This document shows positions 50,686 to 61,575 of a DNA stretch of 64,000 bases, one piece after another. The notes beneath the pieces were generated by a model that was not told the DNA's origin, made no database searches, and saw only the letters and a program-made list of their open reading frames with translations. The translations under genes and the position numbers were made by a program. This stretch comes from Clostridiales bacterium DTU070 (GTDB lineage: Bacteria; Bacillota; Clostridia; DSM-8532), in NCBI GenBank assembly GCA_001513105.1, contig LFSH01000082.1:29595-93594 (forward strand). Reading direction: 5' to 3'. Positions within the stretch are counted from its first letter, which is position 1; each line of letters opens with the position of its first letter.

Positions 50686-50742
50686 TCATGGGTAAAAAAT
50701 CGAAAAAATTACCCACGTTTTTATTACGTGGGTAGTTGTTAC
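50686..50742 (-). repeat. 57-bp direct repeat copy B, upstream of fic
   Basis: Perfect copy of 49412-49468, 56 nt upstream of the fic ATG. Confidence 0.95.
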
Positions 50743-51032
50743 TCATGTTTGGTGCATGCCAGATTTGATTTGCCTGTTAATAGCAGTATATTTTGCATTT
50801 TTCAACAGGCTGACATTCCGGGAAATATTATATTCAGAAAACAGCCAGACTTGCTTTGTTTCTGTTAAAACTGAATCTCAGTAAAGCAATTCGGGCGTTC
50901 ACTCTTCGTTTTAGAAATTCCACCGTCTTTCACCTCAAAGCATCCGTGTTCTCTGCTGTTGCGGCTTGATTACACTGTAAAGTTTCTGTTATCATTTAAG
51001 CATTGATAATTTCAAAAAACACGGAGGACAAT

Positions 51033-52565
51033 ATGCGATATCATAATCCCGTTATACCCGGCTTTTATCCCGATCCCAGCATTTGCAAAAAAGGAGATGA
51101 CTATTATCTTGTTACAAGCTCCTTTGAGTTTTTCCCCGGTGTACCCGTCTTTCATTCGAAAGATTTGGTGAACTGGAAGCAAATCGGTCACTGCCTGACA
51201 CGAAAAAGCCAGCTGGATTTGGAAAACATCCCCTGTTCGAAGGGTATTTATGCCCCGACAATCCGTTACAATCCTCATGACGACCTGTTTTACATGGTTA
51301 CCACGAACGTCGGCAAGGGCGGTAATTTTTATGTGACTGCCAAAGACCCTGCTGGCGAATGGTCAGACCCGATATGGGTGGAACAGGGCGGTATTGACCC
51401 GTCACTTTTCTTCGACGATGACGGAAGCGCACACTTCATTTCAAATGCCAGGGACAGAAGCGTTCACGCTGCTGGATTTCTCTGTGCGCCCATTGATTTG
51501 AAAACAGGTAAATTCCTAAGGCCTGCCGTTCCTCTTTGGGGCGGAATCGGCGAGAGTGCTCCTGAAGCACCACATATCTATAAAATAGGCGGCTGGTACT
51601 ACCAGATGATTGCCGAAGGCGGCACAGAGCTTGGCCATATGGTAACAATTGCAAGAAGCAGGGAGCTTTATGGAAAATATGAGGCTTGCCCCTTCAACCC
51701 CATCCTTACCCACAGGCACAGAAAGGGTGATATAATTCAGGCCACCGGGCATGCGGACCTGATTGAGGACAATGAAGGAAACTGGTGGGCGGTATTTTTA
51801 GGTTACAGGCAGACACATCAGTATTTCCACCACCTGGGCCGCGAGACTTTCCTTGCCCCGGTTACGTGGCGTGACGGATGGCCTGTTATCAATAACGGCG
51901 AACCCATCAGTCTGATTATGGAAGGTCCCGGATCTGCAGTCCAGACACTTAACACCGATTATGAGACAGATTTTACCTCAGGAATCGATCCGGACTGGGT
52001 ATATCTGCGCAATCCGCAGGACGGAGCCTGCGAAGCAGGACCCAACGGCCTGGTTCTGAGAGGCAACGCTTATACCTTGTCAGATACAGCCAACCCTGCT
52101 TTTCTTGGTATCCGTCAGCGCGATCTTTCCAACCTGGCAGAGGTGGATTTAACATTCTCTCCGGAAATCAATTATGAAGAGGCCGGATTCAGCATCTACT
52201 ACAAGCAGGATGCCCATCTGGATATCTATATAAGCAGGGTAAACCATGAAAATTACCTGTTCTTCCGAAAGGTAGTCGGGGAGATTCATCACGAAGCGGC
52301 ACGGGTACCTCTTTCCTGCGACAAGGTTACACTTCGTGTTTTAGCCGATAAACTTGAATACAAAGTATATGCAATCGTTAACGGGGCAGAAATCTACCTG
52401 GGTAAAGCGCTAACCCGCTACGTTTCCACCGAAGCCCATGAATTAGGTTTTACCGGTGTTTTCTATGCCCTGTATGCAACAGGAAACGGCAGGAACTGCG
52501 AAACCGAAGCCATGTTCACCCGTTTTTCATACCGTGGCTTTGACAGAAAGGATACCTGCCTGTAG
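51033..52565 (+). CDS. GH43 beta-xylosidase / arabinofuranosidase
   Basis: MRYHNPVIPGFYPDPSICKKGDDYYLVTSSFEFFPGVPVFHSKDLVNWKQIGH; RBS GGAGGACAAT-ATG. Confidence 0.95.
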   Translation: MRYHNPVIPGFYPDPSICKKGDDYYLVTSSFEFFPGVPVFHSKDLVNWKQIGHCLTRKSQLDLENIPCSKGIYAPTIRYNPHDDLFYMVTTNVGKGGNFYVTAKDPAGEWSDPIWVEQGGIDPSLFFDDDGSAHFISNARDRSVHAAGFLCAPIDLKTGKFLRPAVPLWGGIGESAPEAPHIYKIGGWYYQMIAEGGTELGHMVTIARSRELYGKYEACPFNPILTHRHRKGDIIQATGHADLIEDNEGNWWAVFLGYRQTHQYFHHLGRETFLAPVTWRDGWPVINNGEPISLIMEGPGSAVQTLNTDYETDFTSGIDPDWVYLRNPQDGACEAGPNGLVLRGNAYTLSDTANPAFLGIRQRDLSNLAEVDLTFSPEINYEEAGFSIYYKQDAHLDIYISRVNHENYLFFRKVVGEIHHEAARVPLSCDKVTLRVLADKLEYKVYAIVNGAEIYLGKALTRYVSTEAHELGFTGVFYALYATGNGRNCETEAMFTRFSYRGFDRKDTCL

Positions 52566-52697
52566 GCCGGACAGCAAAACAAAGGCTCCTGTGAATTACT
52601 GGTACTGAAGAGTTTCCAGTTAAGGCATGGATTTACCATGCCTTAACTGTTGCTGCTTAATGCTGTAACAAACCTCTTTATCGCCCATCCAACCATT

Positions 52698-52928
52698 TTA
52701 TTTTAATATTATCTGAACTTCCTTCCCAAGGCCTTTTGCTACTTTTACCAAAAAATCAAGAGAAGGATTGTATGTTCCACTTTCAAGACCAAGCTCATGG
52801 AACTTTTTCGACAGATAGTGCGGTGAATAACCGCAATAGTCGGAAAGCTGCGACAATGATATATCCTCTTCGATGTTTCTGTCTATCCATGACTTTATTT
52901 TCTGAATTTCATCATACCAATAAAGCAT
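52698..52928 (-). CDS. Chimeric short regulator: AraC HTH half joined to XRE tail
   Basis: IKSWIDRNIEEDISLSQLSDYCGYSPHYLSKKFHEL (AraC) then LGLESGTYNPSLDFLVKVAKGLGKEVQIILK (XRE/HigA C-term). Confidence 0.6.
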   Translation of the reverse strand: MLYWYDEIQKIKSWIDRNIEEDISLSQLSDYCGYSPHYLSKKFHELGLESGTYNPSLDFLVKVAKGLGKEVQIILK

Positions 52929-53231
52929 CCATGTACCTCCTCCTCAATCTTAATATAACTTAACCGGAAATACAAATCCTGATATTTGTTGACATATTCA
53001 TCAATGTAAACACCTGAAATTTCTTCTGCTTTATGAGTTTTGAAAAGAACAGTAATCCTGTTTTTTCATATTATACAGTTATAACCGGTTATCCGGGACC
53101 GGCGGGATGAGTAAAAGAAGTTGAGAGAACCGGGTATTATGGTATAATGTAAGTAATTTCCTTGTTGTTGAATTTTTGCTGTAAGCAATGTTACGGTTTT
53201 TGGGTTCAGAAATATCTTAGGGTGAAAGCAT

Positions 53232-53705
53232 ATGCCGGACTGTTGTTATAGCCGGGAGGAAATCAAACGGAAAATAAGGAAACTGAAAAAGGTGGAAGTG
53301 AAAATAAGGTTTGGCAGTTCAGGTTTTTCAGAAAACGGGTTCTCTGAAAGAATACATAATGTAAAACTTGTATGGGATGAATTCTTTGACCTGAATGAGA
53401 CTTATAAAGGGAATGCCCGGTATTCCCTTTCGCAATTGGCTTCAATGGGAAAAGAAACGCTGAAAGATGTTATAAGTGAATTTTTCTTCAATGTATATTA
53501 CAAGTATTACAAGGAAAACGGCATTATTAACACAGGTATTTACGATCCGTATATTCTTGAGCAGTTCGGGCTTCCCTATGACGCGGATATGAACGCAATT
53601 AAGAAAAGATTCCGGGAACTTGCCAAAAAGTATCATCCAGATACCGGTGGCGACAGTACAAAGTTTATTGAACTTATGGAAAATTACAAAAAGCTGAGCA
53701 GATAA
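53232..53705 (+). CDS. Protein with C-terminal J-domain (DnaJ-like)
   Basis: DADMNAIKKRFRELAKKYHPDTGGDSTKFIELMENYKKL; HPD motif. Confidence 0.85.
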   Translation: MPDCCYSREEIKRKIRKLKKVEVKIRFGSSGFSENGFSERIHNVKLVWDEFFDLNETYKGNARYSLSQLASMGKETLKDVISEFFFNVYYKYYKENGIINTGIYDPYILEQFGLPYDADMNAIKKRFRELAKKYHPDTGGDSTKFIELMENYKKLSR

Positions 53706-53720
53706 ATTCAAGCTGTAACG

Positions 53721-53755
53721 AAGGCCGCCTGTGTGTTTCAGGCGGCCTTGCATAT
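53721..53755. terminator. Terminator between convergent genes
   Basis: AAGGCCGCCTG-tgtgttt-CAGGCGGCCTT. Confidence 0.85.
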
Positions 53756-53770
53756 ATTCATTTGTATTAC

Positions 53771-55807
53771 CTATTCAAATTGGCATTCCAGGATTTTATA
53801 AGACCTTGCAGGAACGGGTACAGTATTCTCATATATACTACCGTCCCCGTAATCCGACATTTTCTCCGATAGTTCAAAATAAACGGCCTGATCTGTACAA
53901 TTAAACAGGAAATAAATCCTTCTGTTGTCAAGTATGCGTTCTATAACCTCTGTGCCCCTGATATCCGGAACTTTAACGGGCTGCGGTTCAATATCCGCAC
54001 TTTTCGCTGCGTATGAAAGAAAAGCCTTCATCTGTTCGTCGGGCAGATCGGTTCCGATATAAAAGCAGCGGCCTTTTCCGAACTGGTTTTCAGATATAAC
54101 CATCCGTCCCTTTTTATAGCCCGAGGCATAGATTCCAACCGCCTTTGCGCTGCCGCCGAGCATCTCGCTCCAGATGCCGTCGGAACAGGTGTATTTTTCT
54201 TCAAGGAACAGCTCCACCTTTTCGTGATAACCGTCAAGAACGGGCTCCAGTTCCTCAACCGTTATACCGGTCACTTCCTGCATTCCGGCAGGCAACGGTG
54301 TTGTGTAGCCTACATTGTGCTCATTTTTTACACTGGTCAAAAACGTGGCCAGCAGCACTCCGCCGTTGCGGACATATTCTGTAAACTTAGCCTGCATTTC
54401 TTCGGTAAAGATAAACGCTGCAGGCAGAATAACCAGGCTGTACTCCGCCAGGTCTTCTGTATAGGGAATTACATCGCTTTGGATTCCAATATCCTTAAGC
54501 AGGTAATACAGGCGTTCACAGTATTGGATATAGTCAAATTCCCTTTTGTTGATCGGCTTTATTTTCAATGCCCACAATGTATTATAGTCAAAACAGATTG
54601 CTGCCTTGTTTTTAAACTTTGACCGGAATACCGGCTCCAGCTGCTTCAGTAATGCAGCTGTTTCTTTCATCTCAAAGTAACGTCTCCGGGGCTGCCCATC
54701 CATGTCAACAATCGCATAGTTCAGCTGTTCCGCGCCTCCGGGGAAAGTCCTGAACTGAAAATGCAGGAGCATCTCTGCGCCATTCGCCATTGCATGCAGT
54801 GTTGCAAGTTTCAGCATTCCCGGGTAGGGCTGCAGCCTGCCCGTGCCGCCAAGGCTGTGCCCTCCTCCTGCCTGGAATTCCAGCACCCAGAATGGTACAT
54901 CCTTCTTCATATGCCGTCCGAACGCATATGGAAATGATGAAATGAAGCTACCCCTCAAATCCGGGTAGTAATCAAATGCATAGCAGTCCAGCGTTTTGCA
55001 GCCTTTATAGTAATCAATGCTGTTCGTTGCAAGTCCTGTGGTATTCGTCGTAACAGGACGGGAGGTATACTTTTTCAGGGCATTTACCTGCAGCGTATGG
55101 TATTCAATCTGGCTGTCGCTGGCAAAGCGCTCGAATTCGAGGCGCAGCGTAGGGCTTTCTCTCTGAGGCTTTAACGCATCCTCTCCTCCAACCTCAATCG
55201 TGGTGATTGGTATATCTATATCGTCGAAACTTTCATACTCCTGCGACCAGAACGTGCCGAGGCTCTTCTTGTTATACTCCCGGATGGATCGATACTTTTT
55301 CTTCAGGTATTCCCTGAATTTCTTTCTGCATACCGGGCAGGCACAGCGGCCTGTTGCCTCCTGCGCGGGCTCGTTGTCAATCTGGAAGCCTATTACATAA
55401 GGATTTTTTCCAAAGACCTCCCCGATCTTTTCAGCAATCCTTTCGGAATACTGCCGGTATATCTCGTTGTTATAGCAGTAAATTCTCCTGCCCCCGAAAG
55501 GCCTGGTAACCCCACGGTTGTCTACATACAGAATCTCCGGGTGCTTTTTTACGAGCCATACAGGCGGGCAGGCGGTAGGAGTACAGATAACCGACTTCAC
55601 ACCGTTCTCTCCAAGGTAATTTATTACGTTTATAAGCCAATCAAAATGGTATTCGCCTTCTGAAGGCTCAATGGTACTCCATGCAAACTCTGCCATCCGC
55701 ACCGTATTGATGCCCGATTCTGTTATCAGTTTCAGGTCATGCTGCAGTTCTTCTTCGGTCTTCTGCTCGGGATAATACGCAACACCGTAATATATATCCT
55801 TGTTCAT
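53771..55807 (-). CDS. GH42 beta-galactosidase
   Basis: GVAYYPEQ...RMAEFAWSTIEPSEGEYHFDWL, IGFQIDNEPA, PFWVLEFQAGG. Confidence 0.95.
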   Translation of the reverse strand: MNKDIYYGVAYYPEQKTEEELQHDLKLITESGINTVRMAEFAWSTIEPSEGEYHFDWLINVINYLGENGVKSVICTPTACPPVWLVKKHPEILYVDNRGVTRPFGGRRIYCYNNEIYRQYSERIAEKIGEVFGKNPYVIGFQIDNEPAQEATGRCACPVCRKKFREYLKKKYRSIREYNKKSLGTFWSQEYESFDDIDIPITTIEVGGEDALKPQRESPTLRLEFERFASDSQIEYHTLQVNALKKYTSRPVTTNTTGLATNSIDYYKGCKTLDCYAFDYYPDLRGSFISSFPYAFGRHMKKDVPFWVLEFQAGGGHSLGGTGRLQPYPGMLKLATLHAMANGAEMLLHFQFRTFPGGAEQLNYAIVDMDGQPRRRYFEMKETAALLKQLEPVFRSKFKNKAAICFDYNTLWALKIKPINKREFDYIQYCERLYYLLKDIGIQSDVIPYTEDLAEYSLVILPAAFIFTEEMQAKFTEYVRNGGVLLATFLTSVKNEHNVGYTTPLPAGMQEVTGITVEELEPVLDGYHEKVELFLEEKYTCSDGIWSEMLGGSAKAVGIYASGYKKGRMVISENQFGKGRCFYIGTDLPDEQMKAFLSYAAKSADIEPQPVKVPDIRGTEVIERILDNRRIYFLFNCTDQAVYFELSEKMSDYGDGSIYENTVPVPARSYKILECQFE

Positions 55808-55854
55808 TGTTTTTCCTTTCAAAAATAATATTCTATACTCTGTATCAGTAGCTT

Positions 55855-57210
55855 TTACCTGCTGGTAAAATAAATCCGGTCATATTCCTTGTGTTCTATC
55901 CTGCCATTTACCTTTATTTTCAGAATTGTGTCGGCAAGGGACTTTTCATCCGAAGGCAGGTTTCCAGGAAGACGTATATTCAAAAGCCCGTCGGTTATAT
56001 CGAATTCGCAGGGTACACCGTCAAATGTTGTCACTGCTTCAACTTCATACGGTGCAACCGGAATCTTCTGTCCTGCAAATTTCTTCCTGTCGATAATGTG
56101 CAGATAAATTGTATCCTCCGAACTGGTTGTTCCGTATACATGATCAACCGGTTCTATCGGGCCTCCGCGGGTGTTATAGATGCTTTCTCCATAGATCCTG
56201 AGCCAGTCGCCGACTTCCCTGATACGGTTTTTAATCTCATCCGAAACCTTTCCGTCCCTGTCGGGCCCGATATTAACCAGCCAGTTACCGTCGCGGCAAA
56301 CCACGTTCACCATCATGCGGATAAGCCAGTCAAAATCGGACACGGGGTCATCGGGCATCCAGCCCCAGGATGTTCCGCTGCAGATGCACATATTCTTTTC
56401 CCACGGAACCGGAATTATTTTGCCTACAATCTCATGGCTTCCTTCGTCGCAGTAAAAATCGCCTTCCCAGCCCGAACGCGGATTGCACAGCATCTTCGGA
56501 TTATAGCTCTTCGCCATCCTGTTCAGCTTTTCAGGCTCCCAGAACCAGGCGCTCGATGCATCACTCCCTTTATGCGCAAGCCAGCCCCCGTCATACCAGA
56601 GTATATCAATCATGCCGTATTTACTGCAAAGCTCCTCCACCTGGGCATAGCACTGTTTCTTCATCAGCGCCGCGTTCTCGGGAAGGCCTTCGGGATCAAA
56701 ATAACCCGGGAACCGCCAGTCCATCGGGGAATAATACAAACCAACGCGCAGCCCCGCTTCACGGCATGCCTGCACGTATTCGGCAACAAAATCCCTCTTC
56801 GAAGCGGTATTGTAACTGGTAAAGCCTTCATAGCTGCCGGGGCTGTCCCACAAGGCAAACCCGTCGTGATGCTTCGTTACCATAACCATGTACCTGGCTC
56901 CGAAGGATTTCGCAAGATCGGTCCATTCCTTCATATTAAAGTCTTTCGGGTTAAACTCCCACGCCAGAGCTTCATACTCTTCCTTCGGGATTTTTTCATT
57001 GAACCTGACCCATTCACCGCGCCCAAGAATGGAATACAGGCCCCAGTGTACAAACATCCCTATTTTCGCGTCACGCCACCATTTCAGGTCCTCGGGCGAA
57101 ACATTCAGCTCAGGGCAGCGTACGCCTCCCAGGCTTTTCAGATTTATGCTGCTTTTCAGCATGGATTTAAGCTCAGCACCGGTCATTTCCCGGGGTTTCT
57201 TCTTCAACAT
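55855..57210 (-). CDS. GH29 alpha-L-fucosidase
   Basis: KWWRDAKIGMFVHWGLYSI, YMVMVTKHHDGFALWDS, DILWYDGGW. Confidence 0.96.
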   Translation of the reverse strand: MLKKKPREMTGAELKSMLKSSINLKSLGGVRCPELNVSPEDLKWWRDAKIGMFVHWGLYSILGRGEWVRFNEKIPKEEYEALAWEFNPKDFNMKEWTDLAKSFGARYMVMVTKHHDGFALWDSPGSYEGFTSYNTASKRDFVAEYVQACREAGLRVGLYYSPMDWRFPGYFDPEGLPENAALMKKQCYAQVEELCSKYGMIDILWYDGGWLAHKGSDASSAWFWEPEKLNRMAKSYNPKMLCNPRSGWEGDFYCDEGSHEIVGKIIPVPWEKNMCICSGTSWGWMPDDPVSDFDWLIRMMVNVVCRDGNWLVNIGPDRDGKVSDEIKNRIREVGDWLRIYGESIYNTRGGPIEPVDHVYGTTSSEDTIYLHIIDRKKFAGQKIPVAPYEVEAVTTFDGVPCEFDITDGLLNIRLPGNLPSDEKSLADTILKIKVNGRIEHKEYDRIYFTSR

Positions 57211-57297
57211 AACTCCTCCGTTCCTCACAACCTGTTCAGTTCGAACTTTGCATTTTATATTTTCAGCCGGCTTAATATCCCGGCTTCCGCTTCCTGT

Positions 57298-58413
57298 TCA
57301 CTGTCTGAATTCACCTTTTACATTGCTCCAGTTCTTCTCTGCATAATCCATCAGTTTTTTTGCATCGGCCATCGGCATAGGGTTAAAGTAAAAATAAAGG
57401 CAGTCGGAACCGTACCGCTTTACAAGGCGTTCGCAGTTTGCGATCCAGTCGTCCACCGTTCCTGAATAAACCTTGATCCACAGCGACTTCCCGGCAGCCC
57501 TTGCTTTATCATATATTTCATACCAGTCCTCTAATGTTCCGTCGGGACCGTGATCACCGCTCGTCCACTGCAGCGCGTCAATCTCCTCGATCTCCATAAG
57601 AGCGTCAACATGCTTTATCGCGTCGGGGCCGTCGAGATGGTAAAGAACATTGTCCAGCTTTTTCGCCTGCCGCCGCAGCGATCCCTTGACGAAATCCCGG
57701 AACTGCTGCGGTGACATCAATGCAGAGAAATCACACTGCAGCTTGGCGGTTTTGCCTGGTCCCCATATGGAGAATACCGTGTATGCCGACGACTGATCAG
57801 GCATTTTGATTATGTCGTAAAAGCTGTCATAGTATTTGAAAAAGATGTCATCAATCTGTCTGATCCTTTCTTCGATGGTATCGGGATCATCTATCATGTC
57901 AAAAATAATATTCTGCGCACCGCGCATTGATACAAGCACATCCAAGTTTTCCATCAGATCGGGGATGGTCATTGCAAAATCGCCTCGGGCAAGTTCCGCA
58001 CATTTCCTTACCACTTCAATATGCTTTTTGAACCATTTATTCTCCGGGTTAAACTCGAAAGGCGGTATGTCAGCCCAGTCCTCAACAAACTCGTTAAACC
58101 ATACCGTCCGCTCCTGCCACGTTATATCGCACCCGAGATATGCAGCAATAGAGCCCGGACCGAAATCTACGCTCAGGTTCGGGAAAGATTCGCCCAGGAA
58201 TTCCGTGTTCCGGCACCAGTTACGGAGCCGGCCTACTATTTTTTCAGGATTTGTCCACCTGTCTTCGGGAGACGTCCATTTATACTCCTCGGGAAGCGGG
58301 ATTGGGTCATCTTTTTTTGCCATTACTATCATCAGCGGCCTTCCCTCGTTTTTGCGCTTCCACCAGTTTATGAACTTTTGCTGTGTTTCAGGCCAGTTTG
58401 CCTTGTTAATCAT
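57298..58413 (-). CDS. Uroporphyrinogen decarboxylase (URO-D) superfamily protein, non-heme role likely
   Basis: URO-D-like TIM barrel pattern in a glycosidase operon. Confidence 0.75.
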   Translation of the reverse strand: MINKANWPETQQKFINWWKRKNEGRPLMIVMAKKDDPIPLPEEYKWTSPEDRWTNPEKIVGRLRNWCRNTEFLGESFPNLSVDFGPGSIAAYLGCDITWQERTVWFNEFVEDWADIPPFEFNPENKWFKKHIEVVRKCAELARGDFAMTIPDLMENLDVLVSMRGAQNIIFDMIDDPDTIEERIRQIDDIFFKYYDSFYDIIKMPDQSSAYTVFSIWGPGKTAKLQCDFSALMSPQQFRDFVKGSLRRQAKKLDNVLYHLDGPDAIKHVDALMEIEEIDALQWTSGDHGPDGTLEDWYEIYDKARAAGKSLWIKVYSGTVDDWIANCERLVKRYGSDCLYFYFNPMPMADAKKLMDYAEKNWSNVKGEFRQ

Positions 58414-58472
58414 TTTAAGGCTCCTTTCTTTTATCTGTATTCCGGTAAGTATTTTTCTTCGCTGCAGCCTGC

Positions 58473-60848
58473 TCAGCGCGAATGCAGTACTATTTCACAC
58501 CCATTATAATCGCGTACAGGTTTCATCCTTCCGTCTTTCACCCGGGCTGCAACCTGTGTATCACCCTTGTTCCAGGACAATTCTATATATGCGTATTCAC
58601 CCTGCTCATAGGAATAACCGTCTCCGGAGTCTTCATAGATCTTTCCGCTGGCTGTATCCCGGGCGTATATATGAAGTTTTACCGGGGCCGTTTTGAGCTG
58701 CGAAGTATCAGTCAATGCCCCGGTCATGGGAATGATGCTTCCTTCCCGTATGAAAAGGGGAATCCGGTCGATTGGCGCATCAACATCAATCCACTGCCCG
58801 CCGTTATAGAACCTGTCAGTCCAGAAATCATACCAGTCCGCTCCTGCGGGCAGGTAAACCCGTCTCTTTTTCTCTTTATCTATTGGTTTGGAATCCTTAT
58901 CATAGTACATCGGCTCTGTTACAGGGCATACCATTATCGAATCGCCGAAAAGATACTGGTCATCAATTTCGCAGGCAACCTCATCGGAGGCAAAATCAAA
59001 AGCCAGCATTCTCATGATAGTTGCATCGTCATGCCATACCGCGCCCGCGCAGGAATAGATATACGGCAGCAGCCTGTAACGCAGCCGGTTCATTGCCGTC
59101 AGCGAATCATAAAACATTTCGCCTGGTTCCCCAAAATTCCATACTTCCCTGCGGACATCGGTCCCATGGCTTCTGAAAACAGGAAGAAAAGCACCCATCT
59201 GGAACCATCTTGTGAACAGCTCCCTGTATCCCAGGTCATCGGTGCCTTTATCATAATCACCGTTCCAGAACCATTGCTTTCCGCGCTTGACGAAAAACGC
59301 GCCGATATCCAGCGTCCAGTACGGAAGCCCTGTCACACAGTAATTGAGCCCTGCTGCAATCTGGTTCCTGAACACCTTCCAGTTTGCGCTTATATCTCCC
59401 GACCACGCAATTACGCCATATCTCTGTGCACCCGTGTAAACATTGCGGGTGAGATTGACAACACGTTTCGGTGAACCTGTTCCGCGCTGCCCTTCATACA
59501 TCGTGCGGGCATGTACAAGGCCATAGGAATTGCATTTATCGGCAGGTATATATTTAGATGCCTCTGTGACAAACTCATGATACATTGCACTTGGTTCGGG
59601 TTCTGCCATATGGCCCCATTCAGGAGTAAACGGCTCGCTGGAATCGCACCACCAGGCGTCAATGCCTTTATCAAAAAACCCTTCCTTCGCCTGTTTCCAG
59701 TAAAGCTCGCGTGCCTCCCGGCGGAACGCGTCATAGATATTGCTTGCAGGCAGCAGCAGCCCTCTCTCAAAGAATTCGCTGTAATTATCACTGGCTTCAT
59801 TCATGTTTGGCCAGACCGATATCATTAAGTGTGCATTCTGCCTGTGAAGTTCATCCATCATTTTTTCAGGCTCCGGAAATCTTTCGGGGTCAAGGGTTTT
59901 CTGACCCCACAGGCTGCCCTTCCATGAGCACCAGTCCAGTACAATACAGTCAAGGCCGATATTCCTTTTCCGGTACTCCTTTACGACATCTATGAGTTCC
60001 GTTTGCGACTCGTAACGTTCCTGGGACTGAAAGAAGCCGTACGCCCATAAAGGCAGCATGACGGCCTTGCCCGTTAAAAACCTGTAACCCTTTATTATGG
60101 CATCAAAATTCTCTCCTGCCATGAAATAATAATCCATTTGTACATCAGCTTCAGTGTACAGGTACGAACCGTACCGGGTATCGTTGAATATAGCCGGGCT
60201 TCCTGTTGCAAGCAGTATTCCGTAGCCTTTTGTTGAAACCATCATCGGAACGGCAATTTTCATATTCGCCTGGTGTAAATACTGTACTGTTCCGCGCAGG
60301 TTCAGAATCCCTTCCTGCGCCTGGCCGAGTCCATACAGTTTCTCATCCTGCTGCCAGTTGAGATAAAGCCTGGTACGGTACAGCTTCCTGTCGAAAACCT
60401 TCGTTGCTTCCCTAATTCTTTTCTTAATCCCGTCCGGGGTTTCAATTTCTTCAATCAAAGTGTTTTCATCTATGACGGTTTTGTATGAATCGAACTCCTC
60501 GAGGATCCTGCTTTCGTACTCCCTTTCTGCAAGCAATAGTTTCCCTGCCGTGTCGTAATACCGTATTGAGCCCGTATTCTTGTTTACACTGAGCCGCACG
60601 CAGGAGGTTTCAAGTTCAACTGAATCCCCGTTAACGGTATAATTCCACGCTGTACAAGGTTCATGCGGCAGAATGCCAATCCCGCGGGTATCCTCAAAAT
60701 CCTCTTTCCGGGTAAAAGATATGCGTATAATCGAATCGTTCAGTACAGACAGGCGCATAAGTCCATATTCGCTTCTCAAGTAAAGGCCGTCGGGTTTTTT
60801 AAGAATTTCTGAGATGGCATAGGATTCTCTGATACTTACTTCAAGCAT
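58473..60848 (-). CDS. GH31 alpha-xylosidase-like
   Basis: DCIVLDWCSWKGSLWGQKTLDPERFPEP, KGIDAWWCDSSEP, RSHGTDVRREVW. Confidence 0.92.
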   Translation of the reverse strand: MLEVSIRESYAISEILKKPDGLYLRSEYGLMRLSVLNDSIIRISFTRKEDFEDTRGIGILPHEPCTAWNYTVNGDSVELETSCVRLSVNKNTGSIRYYDTAGKLLLAEREYESRILEEFDSYKTVIDENTLIEEIETPDGIKKRIREATKVFDRKLYRTRLYLNWQQDEKLYGLGQAQEGILNLRGTVQYLHQANMKIAVPMMVSTKGYGILLATGSPAIFNDTRYGSYLYTEADVQMDYYFMAGENFDAIIKGYRFLTGKAVMLPLWAYGFFQSQERYESQTELIDVVKEYRKRNIGLDCIVLDWCSWKGSLWGQKTLDPERFPEPEKMMDELHRQNAHLMISVWPNMNEASDNYSEFFERGLLLPASNIYDAFRREARELYWKQAKEGFFDKGIDAWWCDSSEPFTPEWGHMAEPEPSAMYHEFVTEASKYIPADKCNSYGLVHARTMYEGQRGTGSPKRVVNLTRNVYTGAQRYGVIAWSGDISANWKVFRNQIAAGLNYCVTGLPYWTLDIGAFFVKRGKQWFWNGDYDKGTDDLGYRELFTRWFQMGAFLPVFRSHGTDVRREVWNFGEPGEMFYDSLTAMNRLRYRLLPYIYSCAGAVWHDDATIMRMLAFDFASDEVACEIDDQYLFGDSIMVCPVTEPMYYDKDSKPIDKEKKRRVYLPAGADWYDFWTDRFYNGGQWIDVDAPIDRIPLFIREGSIIPMTGALTDTSQLKTAPVKLHIYARDTASGKIYEDSGDGYSYEQGEYAYIELSWNKGDTQVAARVKDGRMKPVRDYNGCEIVLHSR

Positions 60849-61364
60849 TTCATATGCTCCTTTCCGGCTTAGCCCGGTGAGCTTACGTCTTTGGTGGTAA
60901 TCTCAGTCTTTAGCTTTTTCGTAAGCAAACAGGCATTAATATATTTTTTCAATATCTGCCCATGTTTGACTGTATTTTATATTAGTATGGATAATTTCAG
61001 CCCTATTTACATACCGGCAGATTCATTTACTCATCGGTATATTTTCAAGGAGACGATCATAAAGGATTGGTCCGGGCATCATCCTGAAAACTGCTTAAGA
61101 CCTTCCGTTCAACACCGTATGCTTCGGCGGAAGACAGGAGCAAAATCAGTAAAATGCCCCAAAACTGCAGAATCTGACGACCCTGAATCTTCCTTTATAA
61201 ACCTTTGGACAATTGGTGATTTTCTTACCCTAATACTAACAAATTGATGAATTATGTCAATGAATTTAATAATTTTTAGTATAAATTTATTAAATTTTCT
61301 GCAATTTTTTCAATTAAAAGCACAGTAACCCGAAGAGGCAGTATAGGGCTTTGTCATTGAATGT

Positions 61365-61508
61365 ATGGCTCAAAAATATGGAAGGGCGGAGCATGAATAT
61401 TCCGCATTTATTGCAGTAAATGGCAACGAAGCTGAATGGTTTTTGCATCTGTCCTCTATTCAGGTTTTTAAAGCTGATATTCCGGGTTATGGCGAAGTAT
61501 GGATATAA
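61365..61508 (+). other. Short ORF of unknown origin in an intergenic gap
   Basis: Manual translation MAQKYGRAEHEYSAFIAVNGNEAEWFLHLSSIQVFKADIPGYGEVWI; in-frame upstream to TAG 61342. Confidence 0.25.
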
Positions 61509-61575
61509 ACAGCTTTAATCGCGGCAGCAAGGCAGGATATACAAATGTTGTAACAGAATAAATAAAGATAGAAAT

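Noticed and set aside
55891-57465. 524-aa plus-strand ORF
   Set aside because: Antisense shadow of the GH29 gene; no coherent domain and the opposite strand is clearly coding.
58482-59474. 330-aa plus-strand ORF
   Set aside because: Antisense to the well-supported GH31 gene.
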